A stretch of 64,000 bases of DNA from Peptostreptococcus faecalis (GCF_900240845.1 NZ_OERU01000001.1:1075079-1139078), one strand, 5' to 3'; positions 16,467 to 26,183 are shown, numbered from the stretch's first letter. Numbers and translations are program-made. The notes: generated by a model from the sequence alone, not told the origin.

Positions 16467-17651
16467 TTATACCTCATTAATCCTACTTACACCAGTTTTT
16501 ATAGCTGCTTTTTTTACAGCCTCTGCAACTGATTCTGCTATTCCTTTTTCAAATGCACTAGGAAGTATGTAATCTACTTTTAACTTATCTTCTGGAATAA
16601 AGTCAGCTATTGCATATGCAGCAGCAACCTTCATTTCTTCATTTATTTCACTAACTCTACACTCAAGAGCTCCCTTAAATACCCCTGGAAACGCCAAAAC
16701 ATTATTTACCTGATTAGGAAAATCACTTCTTCCAGTTCCCATTATATAAACTCCAGCCTCTTTTGCTTCAGAAGGCATTATTTCAGGAGTTGGATTTGCT
16801 AGTGCAAATACTACTGGTTTTTCTGCCATATTCTTTATCATATCGCCAGTAAGCATATTAGGACCTGATACACCTATAAATACATCCTTGCCCTTTAATG
16901 CATCCGCAAGAGATCCTTTTTCATTGTTTTTATTTGTGTATTTTAGCATTTCTTTTTGTGCCCAGTTAATATTTGGTGTATCCTCTTGAAGAATTCCCTT
17001 TCTTCCACACAATACAACATTTTTTGCATTCAAATTCAATAACATTTTACAAATTGCAATACCCGCTGAGCCAACACCGTTTATTACAATTTCTAAATCT
17101 TCAATGTTTTTATTTTCAATTAACTTTAGTGCGTTTATAATACCAGCTGCAACTATAATAGCAGTTCCGTGTTGGTCATCATGAAATACTGGAATATCCA
17201 ATTCTTTTTTTAATCTGTTTTCAATTTCAAAACATCTTGGAGCTGATATATCCTCTAGGTTAATTCCTCCAAAAACAGGTTGAATCATCTTTACAGTATT
17301 TACAATATCTTCAACATCTTGAGATGCTACGCATATTGGAAATGAATCCACTCCTGCAAATTCTTTGAATAGTATCGCCTTACCTTCCATTACAGGTAAT
17401 GATGCCTCTGCACCTATATTACCTAGCCCCAATACTGCAGATCCGTCGCTGACAACAGCTACTAAATTTCCTTTTGAAGTGTACTTATATACATCTTCTT
17501 TATTTTCACTTATTTTGACACAAGGTTCTGCCACCCCTGGTGTGTATGCAATAGCTAAATCATCACTGCTATTTACACTAACCTTACTATTTACTTCAAT
17601 TTTACCTTTTTTCTCTTCATGTAGTTTTAATGCTTCTTCTGCGTAATTCAT
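16467..17651 (-). CDS. NAD(P)-dependent malic enzyme (oxaloacetate-decarboxylating)
   Basis: 394 residues, the short bacterial type without a phosphotransacetylase domain. It oxidatively decarboxylates malate to pyruvate. Visible signatures are LAIAYTPGVAEPC, SDGSAVLGLGNIG, MEGKAILFKEFAGVDSFPICV, VFHDDQHGTA (metal and catalytic acidic residues) and the Rossmann loop INGVGSAGIAICKMLL. It lies downstream of both fumarase subunit genes, so fumarate to malate to pyruvate can run from one operon. Cofactor preference (NAD or NADP) is not decided by the sequence seen. Confidence 0.93.
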   Translation of the reverse strand: MNYAEEALKLHEEKKGKIEVNSKVSVNSSDDLAIAYTPGVAEPCVKISENKEDVYKYTSKGNLVAVVSDGSAVLGLGNIGAEASLPVMEGKAILFKEFAGVDSFPICVASQDVEDIVNTVKMIQPVFGGINLEDISAPRCFEIENRLKKELDIPVFHDDQHGTAIIVAAGIINALKLIENKNIEDLEIVINGVGSAGIAICKMLLNLNAKNVVLCGRKGILQEDTPNINWAQKEMLKYTNKNNEKGSLADALKGKDVFIGVSGPNMLTGDMIKNMAEKPVVFALANPTPEIMPSEAKEAGVYIMGTGRSDFPNQVNNVLAFPGVFKGALECRVSEINEEMKVAAAYAIADFIPEDKLKVDYILPSAFEKGIAESVAEAVKKAAIKTGVSRINEV

Positions 17652-17687
17652 ATTTCACTCCCAATAATTTTTTTAATTTAATTCAAT

Positions 17688-18224
17688 TTATATATTATTA
17701 CTTTTTTCGTATAGATTATTCCCCTTCGAATCAATGCAAACTGTAAGTATCATATCCTCAACAGTTATTCTTCTCACTGCTTCGGCACCTAAGTCTTCAT
17801 ATGCAACTATTTCACTTGATTTTATAGAATTTGAAATATATGCTCCTGCACCACCAATTGCAACAAGGTACACAGCTCCATACTCTTTCATTGCATTTAT
17901 TACCTTTTCATCTCTCTTACCTTTGCCTATCATTATTTTTAAACCTTTTTTTAACAAAGGTATTGTCAAATCATCCATTCTATAGCTAGTTGTCGGCCCA
18001 GCAGATCCAATTACTTCCCCTGGTTTTGCAGGTGAAGGACCTACATAATAGATTCCCTGTCCATCTAATTCAAATGGAGGTTTATCTCCATTTTCTAACG
18101 CTTTACAAATTCTTTTGTGAGCAGCATCTCTAGCCGTATACAAATCACCACTTAGAGATACTATATCTCCAGCTTCAAGCTCTCTTATAGTTTTTTCATC
18201 TATAGGCATTTTAATTTCAATCAT
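17688..18224 (-). CDS. fumB: fumarate hydratase, beta subunit (class I, two-subunit form)
   Basis: 178 residues. KMPIDEKTIRELEAGDIVSLSGDLYTARDAAHKRI and GIYYVGPSPAKPGEVIGSAGPTTSYRMD are typical of the C-terminal half of class I fumarase/tartrate dehydratase, and GKGKRDEKVINAMKEYGAVYLVAIGGAGAYIS continues that match. It pairs with the alpha subunit gene ending 10 bp upstream to form an oxygen-sensitive 4Fe-4S hydratase interconverting fumarate and malate. Tartrate dehydratase is the main alternative, but the malic enzyme gene next door favours fumarase. GGAGG precedes the ATG. Confidence 0.9.
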   Translation of the reverse strand: MIEIKMPIDEKTIRELEAGDIVSLSGDLYTARDAAHKRICKALENGDKPPFELDGQGIYYVGPSPAKPGEVIGSAGPTTSYRMDDLTIPLLKKGLKIMIGKGKRDEKVINAMKEYGAVYLVAIGGAGAYISNSIKSSEIVAYEDLGAEAVRRITVEDMILTVCIDSKGNNLYEKSNNI

Positions 18225-18233
18225 GCTTGCCTC

Positions 18234-19073
18234 CTATAATATAATTTTTTTATGTCTAGAAGAGTGGCAGTTAATATTTACCACTACTGGTAATCCTGCT
18301 ATATGAGTAGGAAAAGTTTCGATATTAACCGCAAGAGCAGTTGTTTTTCCACCTAATCCTTGTGGTCCTATCCCCAATTCATTTACTTTTGTAAGCATCT
18401 CTTCCTCTAATTCTTTAATGAACTCATCATGGTTATGTTCTCCGACTTCTCTAAAAAGAGCTTTTTTAGATATTTGAGCACACTTGTCTACAGTTCCTCC
18501 TATACCTACTCCTACAATAATAGGAGGACATGGATTTGGACCTGCATCTTTGACTGTTTGCAGTATAAATTCTTTGATGCCATCAAGACCATCAGAAGGT
18601 TTTAGCATTTTCATTTTACTCATATTTTCACTTCCGAATCCCTTCGCTGCATACTCAATTTCAATATTATCACCCTTAATCATCTCATAATGTATTACAG
18701 CTGGAGTATTATCTTTAGTGTTTATTCTATCAATCGGACTAACAACTGATTTTCTTAGATATCCATCTGTGTATCCTCTGCTTACACCTTTATTTATAGC
18801 TTCGGTAATGGTATCTCCTTTTACATGAACATCTTGACCAATTTTTACAAAAAATACAGCCATTCCCGTATCTTGACATAGTGGCTTATTTAAATTTTTT
18901 GCAATTTGCGCATTGTCAATTAGAATATTTAATATATTCTTAGCAACTTCATTTTCTTCATTATCTCTATTTTTTTTAAAGCTGTTTACCACATCATCAT
19001 TTAAGTTGATACAACCATCAATACACATATCTCTCACTACATCTTCAATTAATTTTGAATTTATTGTTTTCAC
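18234..19073 (-). CDS. fumA: fumarate hydratase, alpha subunit (class I, two-subunit form)
   Basis: 279 residues. KPLCQDTGMAVFFVKIGQDV holds the first cluster Cys; GPNPCPPIIVGVGIGG and a further Cys in VDKCAQISKKALFR supply the others for the 4Fe-4S centre. LGIGPQGLGGKTTALAVNIETFPTHIAGLPVVVNINCHSSRHK is the conserved C-terminal block. The start is GTG at 19073, directly after the ybaK stop with GGTAGGTGA upstream; no ATG fits. It provides the catalytic cluster domain of the fumarase heterodimer. Confidence 0.92.
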   Translation of the reverse strand: MKTINSKLIEDVVRDMCIDGCINLNDDVVNSFKKNRDNEENEVAKNILNILIDNAQIAKNLNKPLCQDTGMAVFFVKIGQDVHVKGDTITEAINKGVSRGYTDGYLRKSVVSPIDRINTKDNTPAVIHYEMIKGDNIEIEYAAKGFGSENMSKMKMLKPSDGLDGIKEFILQTVKDAGPNPCPPIIVGVGIGGTVDKCAQISKKALFREVGEHNHDEFIKELEEEMLTKVNELGIGPQGLGGKTTALAVNIETFPTHIAGLPVVVNINCHSSRHKKIIL

Positions 19074-19571
19074 TTAATCACCTACCGTCTCTGATATCAA
19101 ATCAGCATATTCTCCATTAGATAATCGCAATATATCGTTTGGATCAAGTTGAACTTGAAACCCTACTTTTCCTGCACTCACTACGATAGAGTCCATATTC
19201 ATCGCGGAAGTATCTATATATGTTTTATAATTTTTTTTCATCCCTATAGGAGAGCAACCTCCCCTTATATATCCTGTCACCTTATTTATATCACTTAAAT
19301 TAATCATATTAATGCTCTTTACACCAGCCGCTCTTGCGCCTTTTTTTAAGTCTAAGCTTTGAGCTACAGGTATTACATATATATAAAATTCACCTATATT
19401 TGCTTTTGTAACTAAGGTTTTATAAACCATCTTTTCATCTAAACCAATGTTTTTCGCAGCTGTAACTCCGTCTACATTATTTCCTTCAACAGAATAAGAG
19501 TGCGAATTATATTTTATATTTTCTTTGTCTAGAATTCTCATTACATTAGTTTTTATTTTGGATTTTGTCAC
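19074..19571 (-). CDS. ybaK: YbaK/EbsC family aminoacyl-tRNA deacylase
   Basis: 165 residues. Members hydrolyse Cys-tRNA(Pro) or related mischarged tRNAs in trans. Typical sequence includes KTLVTKANIGEFYIYVIPVAQSLDLKKGARAAGVKSI with the conserved Lys, and GGCSPIGMKKNYKTYIDTSA, the GGxSPxG loop of the family. The start is a GTG with AGAGGCTG upstream. It is the first gene of the operon that continues with fumA, fumB, malic enzyme and cvfB; the functional link is not obvious and may be just co-transcription. Confidence 0.88.
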   Translation of the reverse strand: MTKSKIKTNVMRILDKENIKYNSHSYSVEGNNVDGVTAAKNIGLDEKMVYKTLVTKANIGEFYIYVIPVAQSLDLKKGARAAGVKSINMINLSDINKVTGYIRGGCSPIGMKKNYKTYIDTSAMNMDSIVVSAGKVGFQVQLDPNDILRLSNGEYADLISETVGD

Positions 19572-19641
19572 TATAATCAGCCTCTTTCTTTTAATACCTA
19601 TAAAAGCAATATAAAGTATAAATTAAAGTTCAATAAATTTA

Positions 19642-21018
19642 TTATCTTAACGATATAGACTCTACTCCGTAATATCGTGACATAGATTTATTAATCCAGT
19701 CATCACTATTGTCTTTGGCATCTTCAAGACCATATGCCGCCATGTATTTATTTTTTGCTGGCAATTCTGGAATTTTTATATTCTCTAAATTAGAACTCAT
19801 CTTATTATCTAATATCAATATTTCCCTAGCATTATATGTCGAAAGATATTCTTTATTAGCTAATATCGCTTCTGGATATGTACTTATAAACTGATATCCT
19901 AGTATTATTATTCCCAATATTGATATAACAATTTCAAATTTAACATTATAGCGATATATATATGATAAATTAATTACAATAGATATTATAAATAAATATA
20001 TTGTACTTATCATTGCTCTTTGAGGAAAAATTGGAGATACCATCATTACTAAATAGGCTATAATTCCAGCGGCAAAGTATATTTCCGATTCCCAGTCTTT
20101 GTCAAAGTATAAAAGTCTCGTTACTAATAGTATCATTAAAGCTATTAAAAAAAGTACTATTATAGAGCTATAAAAATTATCATCTACCACAAATATTCTT
20201 TCAATATATTTTTCAATACCTTGAAATTTTCCGCTGTACATTTGCAATCTTATAAAGTTCCCTGGGGCAGATAGCATCACTAAAAAGCCAAGTATTACTC
20301 CAGTATACATAGCTAATGCTACTATAAATCCTTCTGCTTTTTTCTTGTACATATTTATTATATAATATGTTGCAACAAAAATCATTGCTGGTACAGAATT
20401 TTCATTTGTCCATCCAGAAAAAAAAGAAAATACCAGTAATATAATAATATATACTCTTCTATTTGGGTTTACACCAAATATAGATATTTTTCTAAAATTA
20501 AGCAAAACTGCCATTACTATTATTGATGTCCACATATAATTTGCCGAACCTATTACCCATAAAAAATTTTGCCCAAAAACGGGTGTAAAAAACCATAGCA
20601 ATAGAAAAATGAGCATTGATAGTATAGATCCATTTATATCAGATCCTAATAATCCTTTTTTAGGCACAATTTGTCCACTAATATTATATTTATCATCAAA
20701 TCTAGTATAGCTATAAATACAATATATAAAAATACAAAAAGCAAATGAATTCAATATATTTACTAAATCCTTATCTAGCAATAGAAGAATTTGTCCTATC
20801 GTATGTGAAACTGACCTACCATTCACACTAAAATAATGTATCCACTGATTATATATAATATCTATTAAATTTGAAATTTCTTCTAAATTTATACCTACCA
20901 AATAGCTAAAATCGTCGGCTACATAAGGTGTATATCCATTTAGAATTAACATACACATAAATATTATTGACATAACAAAAATAAAAGGATAATTAAATTT
21001 AATTTTTTTTATATTCAT
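19642..21018 (-). CDS. polytopic membrane protein (DUF6056-like, possible GT-C-type transferase)
   Basis: 458 residues with roughly ten to eleven hydrophobic helices. The opening (membrane helix, then NGYTPYVADDFSYLVG) places an Asp pair in the first outside loop, and WIHYFSVNGRSVSHTIGQ follows; this is the pattern of DUF6056 proteins and recalls the acidic loop of GT-C glycosyltransferases. WTNENSVPAM is another conserved-looking loop. The C-terminal 60 residues are probably outside. It stands alone between two terminated units. A role in glycosylating surface polymers is a guess from fold resemblance. Confidence 0.6.
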   Translation of the reverse strand: MNIKKIKFNYPFIFVMSIIFMCMLILNGYTPYVADDFSYLVGINLEEISNLIDIIYNQWIHYFSVNGRSVSHTIGQILLLLDKDLVNILNSFAFCIFIYCIYSYTRFDDKYNISGQIVPKKGLLGSDINGSILSMLIFLLLWFFTPVFGQNFLWVIGSANYMWTSIIVMAVLLNFRKISIFGVNPNRRVYIIILLVFSFFSGWTNENSVPAMIFVATYYIINMYKKKAEGFIVALAMYTGVILGFLVMLSAPGNFIRLQMYSGKFQGIEKYIERIFVVDDNFYSSIIVLFLIALMILLVTRLLYFDKDWESEIYFAAGIIAYLVMMVSPIFPQRAMISTIYLFIISIVINLSYIYRYNVKFEIVISILGIIILGYQFISTYPEAILANKEYLSTYNAREILILDNKMSSNLENIKIPELPAKNKYMAAYGLEDAKDNSDDWINKSMSRYYGVESISLR

Positions 21019-21049
21019 TTTAATTCCCTCGTTAGATTTTTTGTTAAAA

Positions 21050-21073
21050 AGAGGGTTGCATAAGCAACCCTCT
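21050..21073 (-). terminator. terminator of the S1-domain gene
   Basis: AGAGGGTTGC pairs with GCAACCCTCT over a four-base loop, followed on the minus strand by a T run. It lies 37 bp after the S1 gene's final stop. Confidence 0.88.
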
Positions 21074-21109
21074 AAATAAAACTTCTATACTAAAATTATC
21101 AAATATTTA

Positions 21110-22369
21110 TTACTCTTCTTCTGAAGATTCAATTTTTTCTTTCAATACATCCCCTATATTACCAATAGTATCATCACCTAAAGACATATATTTACTAATA
21201 TCTTCTTCTGGTTCTCTTGTAAGTTCTTTTATTGAAAGCATCATTCTCTTATTTTCAGCATTGAATTTAATTATAGCAGCTTTTACTACATCGCCTATAT
21301 TTACAACATCTTCAACTTTGTTCACTCTATTTTCACTCAATTCACCAATAGGTAAATAAGCTTCCACACCTTCTTTAACCTGAACAAAAGCTCCTTTTTC
21401 AATAATTCTCAATACCTTTGCTTCAACTACAGATCCAACACGTACTTCATCTGCTATAAGCTTCCAAGGATCCTTATCTGGGTCTTTTAAAGATAACGCA
21501 ATTCTTTTTGTTTCTGGATCAACACTCTGTATAAATACTTCTACTTCGTCACCAACACTTAGTACAGATTCTACAGATTATACTCTTGTCCATGAAAGGC
21601 TGTTAATATGTGCAAGACCTTCTATTCCACCTAAATCGATGAACGCACCGTAAGGCATAATATTTGTAACTTTTCCTGTTCTTTTTTCTCCTGCTTCTAG
21701 AGATGCAAATAATGCTTCTTTTTCAGCTTTCATCTTAGCTCTTTCAGCCTTTATTTTTGCTCTTTCAGCTTCTCTTTCAGCTTTGAATTTTTCTCTTTTT
21801 TCTTTTCTTTCCTCATCAAGTATTTCTTGAGCAACTTCTCTATGAGAAACTATTATTCTATTCTTTCTTGGGTTAACTTCCTTAACATAGCAATCTAAGT
21901 CAAGACCTACATATTCGTTAGTATCCTTTACAAATTTTGTATCAATTTGTGAAATAGGCATGAACATAGTGTAAGACTTATATCTAACATATAGACCTCT
22001 TTCTAGAGCCTTATATGCATGTACATTTATTATTTTATGCTCTTCTAGAGCTTCAATTATTTCCTTTAAATCAATTTGCTGTTCAAGTTTCAGTCTAGAA
22101 ATCTTTATAGTAGCGTCTTTGTAGCTAATATTAGTAATTATACCAGTTACATCTTGATCTATCTTATAAAGTTCAGCTATGTCCTCTCCCTTTTTTAGGT
22201 TTAGTTCAGAAGCAGGAATCACTCCATCAAAACCAATGCTTAGTTTTAAAACTAAACCATCGTGGTTTACTTGTGCAACCTTTCCTGTAATTTCCTCACC
22301 AACATTAATCTTGCTTAGCTCTTGCTCTTGCATTTCAAGTAGCTCTTGCATAGTCAAATTGTTTTCCAT
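21110..22369 (-). pseudogene. S1-domain RNA-binding protein (RpsA-like) interrupted by one in-frame TAA
   Basis: Reading from ATG 22369 (AAAGGA upstream) the frame encodes S1 domains 1 and 2, an Arg/Lys/Glu-rich helix, and the first half of S1 domain 3 (GAFIDLGGIEGLAHINSLSWTRV), then TAA at 21578-21580. The same frame continues with no other stop as SVESVLSVGDEVEVFIQSVDPETKRIALSLKD, the rest of domain 3, then a full domain 4 and acidic tail ending at 21110. The intact protein would be about 419 residues, the size of stand-alone clostridial S1 proteins, where Lys is normal at the stop position. A single base change explains it. It may be a true truncation giving a 263-residue protein, or a sequencing error. 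Confidence 0.85.
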
Positions 22370-22560
22370 TATAATAACATCCTTTCGTCGCGTAATATCC
22401 ATATGTACTATTATAGCATATACAAAGGTATATTAAATAGTATTATTCGCATATTTTTTAATTTCTTTTTTATTTTAAATCATTTCCTGTCTATGAAAAT
22501 ATAAATTATTTATCAAAAGCATATTTCATATTTTTATTTACTAGTTATTACAATTTATAT

Positions 22561-24063
22561 TTAACCCTCATAAAGGTTTGATGACTGATACTCTGAATCG
22601 CAAGTCACATCTATCCCTAAGTTTCTAAATACCTGTTCATCACTCTTATTTAATATGACAGTTGAATGTGCTTGGCATCCTGATAACTGTGGTAGTTTTT
22701 CCATAGCGTATTGTGCTACTGGATTTGTTGCTGCACTTATGCTAAGAGCCATCAAAACTTCTTCTGCATTTAACGCTATATTTCTACTTTTTAATATATT
22801 CTTTTTTAAATTAATAATAGGCTCTAATACAACAGGCGAAATCAAAAATATATCGTCTTGAATCTCTGCCATATATTTTATTGCATTTAATAAAACTGCT
22901 GCCGAACCATTCATTAAATTTGAAAATTTCCCAGTAATTGCTACTTCATTCTCTAATTTTAATGCCACTGCATGAGATGATATATTATCATTTAAATCAT
23001 AACTATCTTTTAGATATTTTCTAGCAACAGTTACAACTGATCTGTCTTCTTCTTTAAGACCCATCTCTTCCATAATTAATCTCATTCTAGAAACGACTTC
23101 TTTATCTAAATTTCCTTTTTTGTATTCACATAGTGTCTTGAAATATCTTCTTATAATTTCTTGAGTTGCTGCTTCTTTGACAACTTCATCATCTATAATT
23201 CCAAATCCGACTCTATTTACCCCCATATCTGTTGGAGAGTTAAATACACTTGCTTTTCCTGTTATTTTCTCTATTATTTTTTTCAAAACCGGGAATAGCT
23301 CTAGATCTCTATTATAGTTGACAGTCGTTTCTCCATAATGTTCTAAATGAAAAGAATCTATCATATTTATATCTTTTAAATCTACAGTAGCAGCTTCATA
23401 TGCTATATTCACTGGGTGTTTAAGAGGTAAGTTCCAAACAGGGAATGTCTCATACTTCGAATATCCCACTGACTTCCCTGACTTACTCTCATGGTACAAC
23501 TGACTTAAGCAAGTTCCTAACTTTCCACTGTTCGGTCCCGGTGCCGTCATTACCACTATAGGCTTTGTAGTTTCTATATACTCATTTGCACCAAAACCTT
23601 CTTCACTGACTATCGTATTTATATCAGTTGGGTATCCTTTTGTCGCTCTGTGCTTATATACTTTAATTCCTCTTCTTTCAAGTTTGTTTGCAAAAATTGA
23701 TGCAGCTGGTTGATCTTCATATCTTGTTATTACTACAGAATTAATATCAAGGTCATAACCTCTCAGATCATCAATCAATCTCATGACTTCAATATCATAA
23801 GTAATGCCTAAATCACCTCTTATTTTATTCTTCTCAATATCTCCCGCATACACACATATTACTACTTCTAATTGGTCTTTTATACAATTTAAAACCTTTA
23901 TTTTAGCATTTTCATCAAACCCGGGCAAAACTCTCTTCGCATGTAAATCCCAAATTAATTTACCACCAAACTCAATATACAATTTGTCAAAGTTATTCAC
24001 TCTCTCTAGTATAAATTTGGACTGTTCTTCTAAATATTTTTCATGATCAAAACCAATTTTCAT
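22561..24063 (-). CDS. DUF1846 family protein
   Basis: 500 residues from ATG 24063, which has GGGAGAG upstream; an in-frame start at 24081 would add six residues and lacks a site. The whole length matches DUF1846: [21 protein letters not shown] at the N-terminus, [23 protein letters not shown] (a P-loop-like GPNSGK), and [12 protein letters not shown]. The biochemical role of this family is not known to me. It is monocistronic as far as can be seen, with the small-RNA candidate diverging from its upstream region. Confidence 0.88.
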   Translation of the reverse strand: MKIGFDHEKYLEEQSKFILERVNNFDKLYIEFGGKLIWDLHAKRVLPGFDENAKIKVLNCIKDQLEVVICVYAGDIEKNKIRGDLGITYDIEVMRLIDDLRGYDLDINSVVITRYEDQPAASIFANKLERRGIKVYKHRATKGYPTDINTIVSEEGFGANEYIETTKPIVVMTAPGPNSGKLGTCLSQLYHESKSGKSVGYSKYETFPVWNLPLKHPVNIAYEAATVDLKDINMIDSFHLEHYGETTVNYNRDLELFPVLKKIIEKITGKASVFNSPTDMGVNRVGFGIIDDEVVKEAATQEIIRRYFKTLCEYKKGNLDKEVVSRMRLIMEEMGLKEEDRSVVTVARKYLKDSYDLNDNISSHAVALKLENEVAITGKFSNLMNGSAAVLLNAIKYMAEIQDDIFLISPVVLEPIINLKKNILKSRNIALNAEEVLMALSISAATNPVAQYAMEKLPQLSGCQAHSTVILNKSDEQVFRNLGIDVTCDSEYQSSNLYEG

Positions 24064-24111
24064 ATATTCTCTCCCATTCATTATATTATCTTGAAAAATT
24101 CAAAAAATGTA

Positions 24112-24204
24112 TTGACTTAGTCTAAATAATGTAATAAAATGTAATTCCACTACAAATTCATTTTTACATTAACATACAGCCCTGTTTGCTGTGTGTTTTT
24201 TTTT
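24112..24204 (+). ncRNA. orphan small RNA candidate with its own promoter and terminator
   Basis: TTGACT (24112-24117) and TAAAAT (24135-24140) are exactly 17 bp apart on the plus strand, predicting a start near 24147. An intrinsic terminator follows at 24172-24204 (ACATACAGC pairs with GCTGTGTGT, then nine T). The product would be about 58 nt. No plus-strand gene lies downstream before the convergent 24277 stop, so it is not a leader. No ribosome binding site or reading frame is apparent within it. Confidence 0.5.
24172..24204 (+). terminator. intrinsic terminator of the small-RNA candidate
   Basis: Nine-base-pair stem with one G-T pair, seven-base loop and a run of nine T on the plus strand. 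Confidence 0.85.
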
Positions 24205-24276
24205 GAAATTAATCAAGTATTTATTATACAATTTATACATATTTTTTTCAAGTTAGTTTTTTTATCAAAAGCTATA

Positions 24277-24633
24277 CTATTTAGCTTCACTTTCAAAAAT
24301 TTCTTTAATATCACTTATTCCTGAATAAATTTCTTCTTTTGAAAATTTTTTTTCCTTTAATTCTTCATCGCTAAAATTCATTAGCATTGAATAAAACTCC
24401 CCTGCTATAAACATCATATTTATACTCTTCACCTTTTCAAACTTAGAAAAAAGTGTGTCTTCTGCTTCGTTTATATTTCCTTCCAAAACTAATCTCTTAA
24501 TAGTAATCAAGAGAATTTCTTCTTCTGGAGAATATAACACATCGAAATCATCTAAATCGCTATACTTCTTCCCCATAAGTTCTTTAAACACAAGTTCTCT
24601 ATTTTCATTTTTCATTCTATCAACGAGTCCCAT
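24277..24633 (-). CDS. small conserved hypothetical protein (possibly DUF6483-related)
   Basis: 118 residues, acidic and mostly helical, with a perfect AAGGAGG before the ATG. The segment EEILLITIKRLVLEGNINEAEDTLF looks like a TPR-like or DUF6483-like helical pair; I am not certain of the family. It follows the terminator of the stomatin-like gene by about 15 bp, so it has its own expression or depends on read-through. No catalytic or binding residues stand out and no function is proposed. Confidence 0.6.
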   Translation of the reverse strand: MGLVDRMKNENRELVFKELMGKKYSDLDDFDVLYSPEEEILLITIKRLVLEGNINEAEDTLFSKFEKVKSINMMFIAGEFYSMLMNFSDEELKEKKFSKEEIYSGISDIKEIFESEAK

Positions 24634-24648
24634 ACATACCTCCTTAAA

Positions 24649-24679
24649 TAAAAAGTCCCCAGACTTAACCTGAGGACTT
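24649..24679 (-). terminator. terminator of the nnr/nfeD/stomatin operon
   Basis: AAGTCCTCAG pairs with CTGGGGACTT (one mismatch) and is followed by T5 on the minus strand, 22 bp past the stomatin-like stop. Confidence 0.85.
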
Positions 24680-24700
24680 GTTGTTCATTAAAAATGCTTT

Positions 24701-25693
24701 TTATTTCTTTTCATCTGTAAGTACTTCTTTTATTCCTTTAAATGTACCTAGGAAATTAACTGCATCAGATGGTAATACAAGTTTAGTTGAATCTTTTTCA
24801 CCTAATTTTTCTAGTGCTTCCATTGACTTAAGTGCCAACATGTTATCATCTATATCAGATTCCTTCATAGCAGCAAATACCATCTTTAGACCTAGTGCAG
24901 TAGCTTCTTGTGTCTGCTTGATTATCTGAGCCTCACCTTCAGCCTTTGCCGCATATACATCTCTTATTGCTTCAGCCTCACCTTCAGCCTGTAAAATCTT
25001 TGATTGCTTATCCCCTTCAGCCTCTCTGATTAATGTTTCTTTCTTAGCTTCGGCCTTTAGTATTGCAGACTGCTTCTCACCTTCTGCAATTAATATTACA
25101 GATTGCTTTTCTCCTTCTGCCTGAAGTATAGCTTCTCTTCTTTCTCTTTCCGCTCTCATCTGCTTTTCCATGGCAGCTTGTATATCTCTAGGAGGCATTA
25201 TATTTTTAAGTTCAACTCTATTTACTTTGATTCCCCATATATCTGTTGCTTCATCAAGTATAGTTCTCATTTTAGCATTTATAAGATCTCTAGATGTAAG
25301 AGTTTCATCTAAGTCTAAATCACCTATTATGTTTCTCAAAGTAGTAGCTGTTAAATTCTCTATAGCAGATATCGGATTTGCTATTTCAAATACATAGCTC
25401 TTAGGATCTGTTACTTTGTAATACACTACTGTATCTATTTGCATAGTTACGTTATCTTTTGTAATTACTGGCTGTGGCGGAAAGTCAATTACAATTTCTC
25501 TCAAATCTATCATATAAGCCATAGAATCCACAAAAGGAAGTAAGAAGTGTATACCTGTTTTAGCTTCTTTATGGAACTTACCTAATCTTGTGATTACTCC
25601 CATTCTCGCTTGTTTAACAATTCTTATACATCTTACTGCAATAATAATTACAATAAGTATTACTAATACTAATAATATATTTTTTATAAGCAT
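24701..25693 (-). CDS. SPFH/Band 7 (stomatin-like) membrane protein
   Basis: 330 residues. One N-terminal membrane helix (about 2-20), then the SPFH domain (RIVKQARMGVITRLGKFHKEAKTGIHFLLPFVD, IDFPPQPVITKDNVTMQIDTVVYYKVTDP). A long coiled coil rich in Ala/Glu/Lys follows, with heptad-like repeats AEGEKQSVILIAEGEKQ. This matches QmcA/YbbK-type proteins that oligomerise in membrane microdomains. The NfeD gene 15 bp upstream is its standard partner. AGGAGG precedes the ATG. Confidence 0.92.
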   Translation of the reverse strand: MLIKNILLVLVILIVIIIAVRCIRIVKQARMGVITRLGKFHKEAKTGIHFLLPFVDSMAYMIDLREIVIDFPPQPVITKDNVTMQIDTVVYYKVTDPKSYVFEIANPISAIENLTATTLRNIIGDLDLDETLTSRDLINAKMRTILDEATDIWGIKVNRVELKNIMPPRDIQAAMEKQMRAERERREAILQAEGEKQSVILIAEGEKQSAILKAEAKKETLIREAEGDKQSKILQAEGEAEAIRDVYAAKAEGEAQIIKQTQEATALGLKMVFAAMKESDIDDNMLALKSMEALEKLGEKDSTKLVLPSDAVNFLGTFKGIKEVLTDEKK

Positions 25694-25707
25694 ATATTAT
25701 TTCCTCC

Positions 25708-26166
25708 TTATTTATTTTTTTCAACCACTAGTTTTACACCTTCGATTGATCTTACTATAATTTCTTCGTCTACCCCAATAGTTTGTTCATCAGATACTGA
25801 AATCGCAGTCCAAACCTCACCTTTCACTTTTACGAGACCAGCTTTTTCAGGAGTTATTGGCTTTATTACATACCCCTTTTTTCCGATAAAAGCGTCTGAG
25901 TTTGTATCTATACTCGCCCAATGCGTATTATTTTTGTCTCTATCCATTTTTATTAATTTTTTTGTGGCTATGAATAGTAAAATAAATGAAACGATCGCAA
26001 AAACTAGTATTTGAATGAATACACTCTCAGTAAAATACGAGGTTATTAATGCACAAACAGCACCAATTGAAAACCATATTAGAGTTAGGCTCAGCGTTGC
26101 AAGTTCTGCTATTGCAAAAGCGACTGCAACAAGAATCCATATTATTTTAACACTTAACCCTAACAA
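25708..26166 (-). CDS. NfeD-like membrane protein
   Basis: 152 residues. Three closely spaced N-terminal membrane helices (IIWILVAVAFAIAELATL; IWFSIGAVCALITSYF; FIQILVFAIVSFILLFIA) and a C-terminal OB-fold (IGKKGYVIKPITPEKAGLVKVKGEVWTAIS). This is the short NfeD form without a ClpP-class protease domain, normally paired with a stomatin as here. The start is TTG at 26166 after AAAGGAGG; no ATG is suitable. It probably helps assemble the SPFH complex. Confidence 0.9.
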   Translation of the reverse strand: MLGLSVKIIWILVAVAFAIAELATLSLTLIWFSIGAVCALITSYFTESVFIQILVFAIVSFILLFIATKKLIKMDRDKNNTHWASIDTNSDAFIGKKGYVIKPITPEKAGLVKVKGEVWTAISVSDEQTIGVDEEIIVRSIEGVKLVVEKNK

Positions 26167-26183
26167 ATAATTTACCTCCTTTT

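Noticed and set aside
19642-21018. Assigning a specific glycosyltransferase function to the polytopic membrane protein
   Set aside because: Only the acidic first loop and helix pattern suggest GT-C; no family-specific catalytic motif could be confirmed.
21413-21577. Frameshift as the cause of the split S1 gene
   Set aside because: The distance from the stop to the downstream frame is a multiple of three and the translation continues the domain, so it is a nonsense codon.
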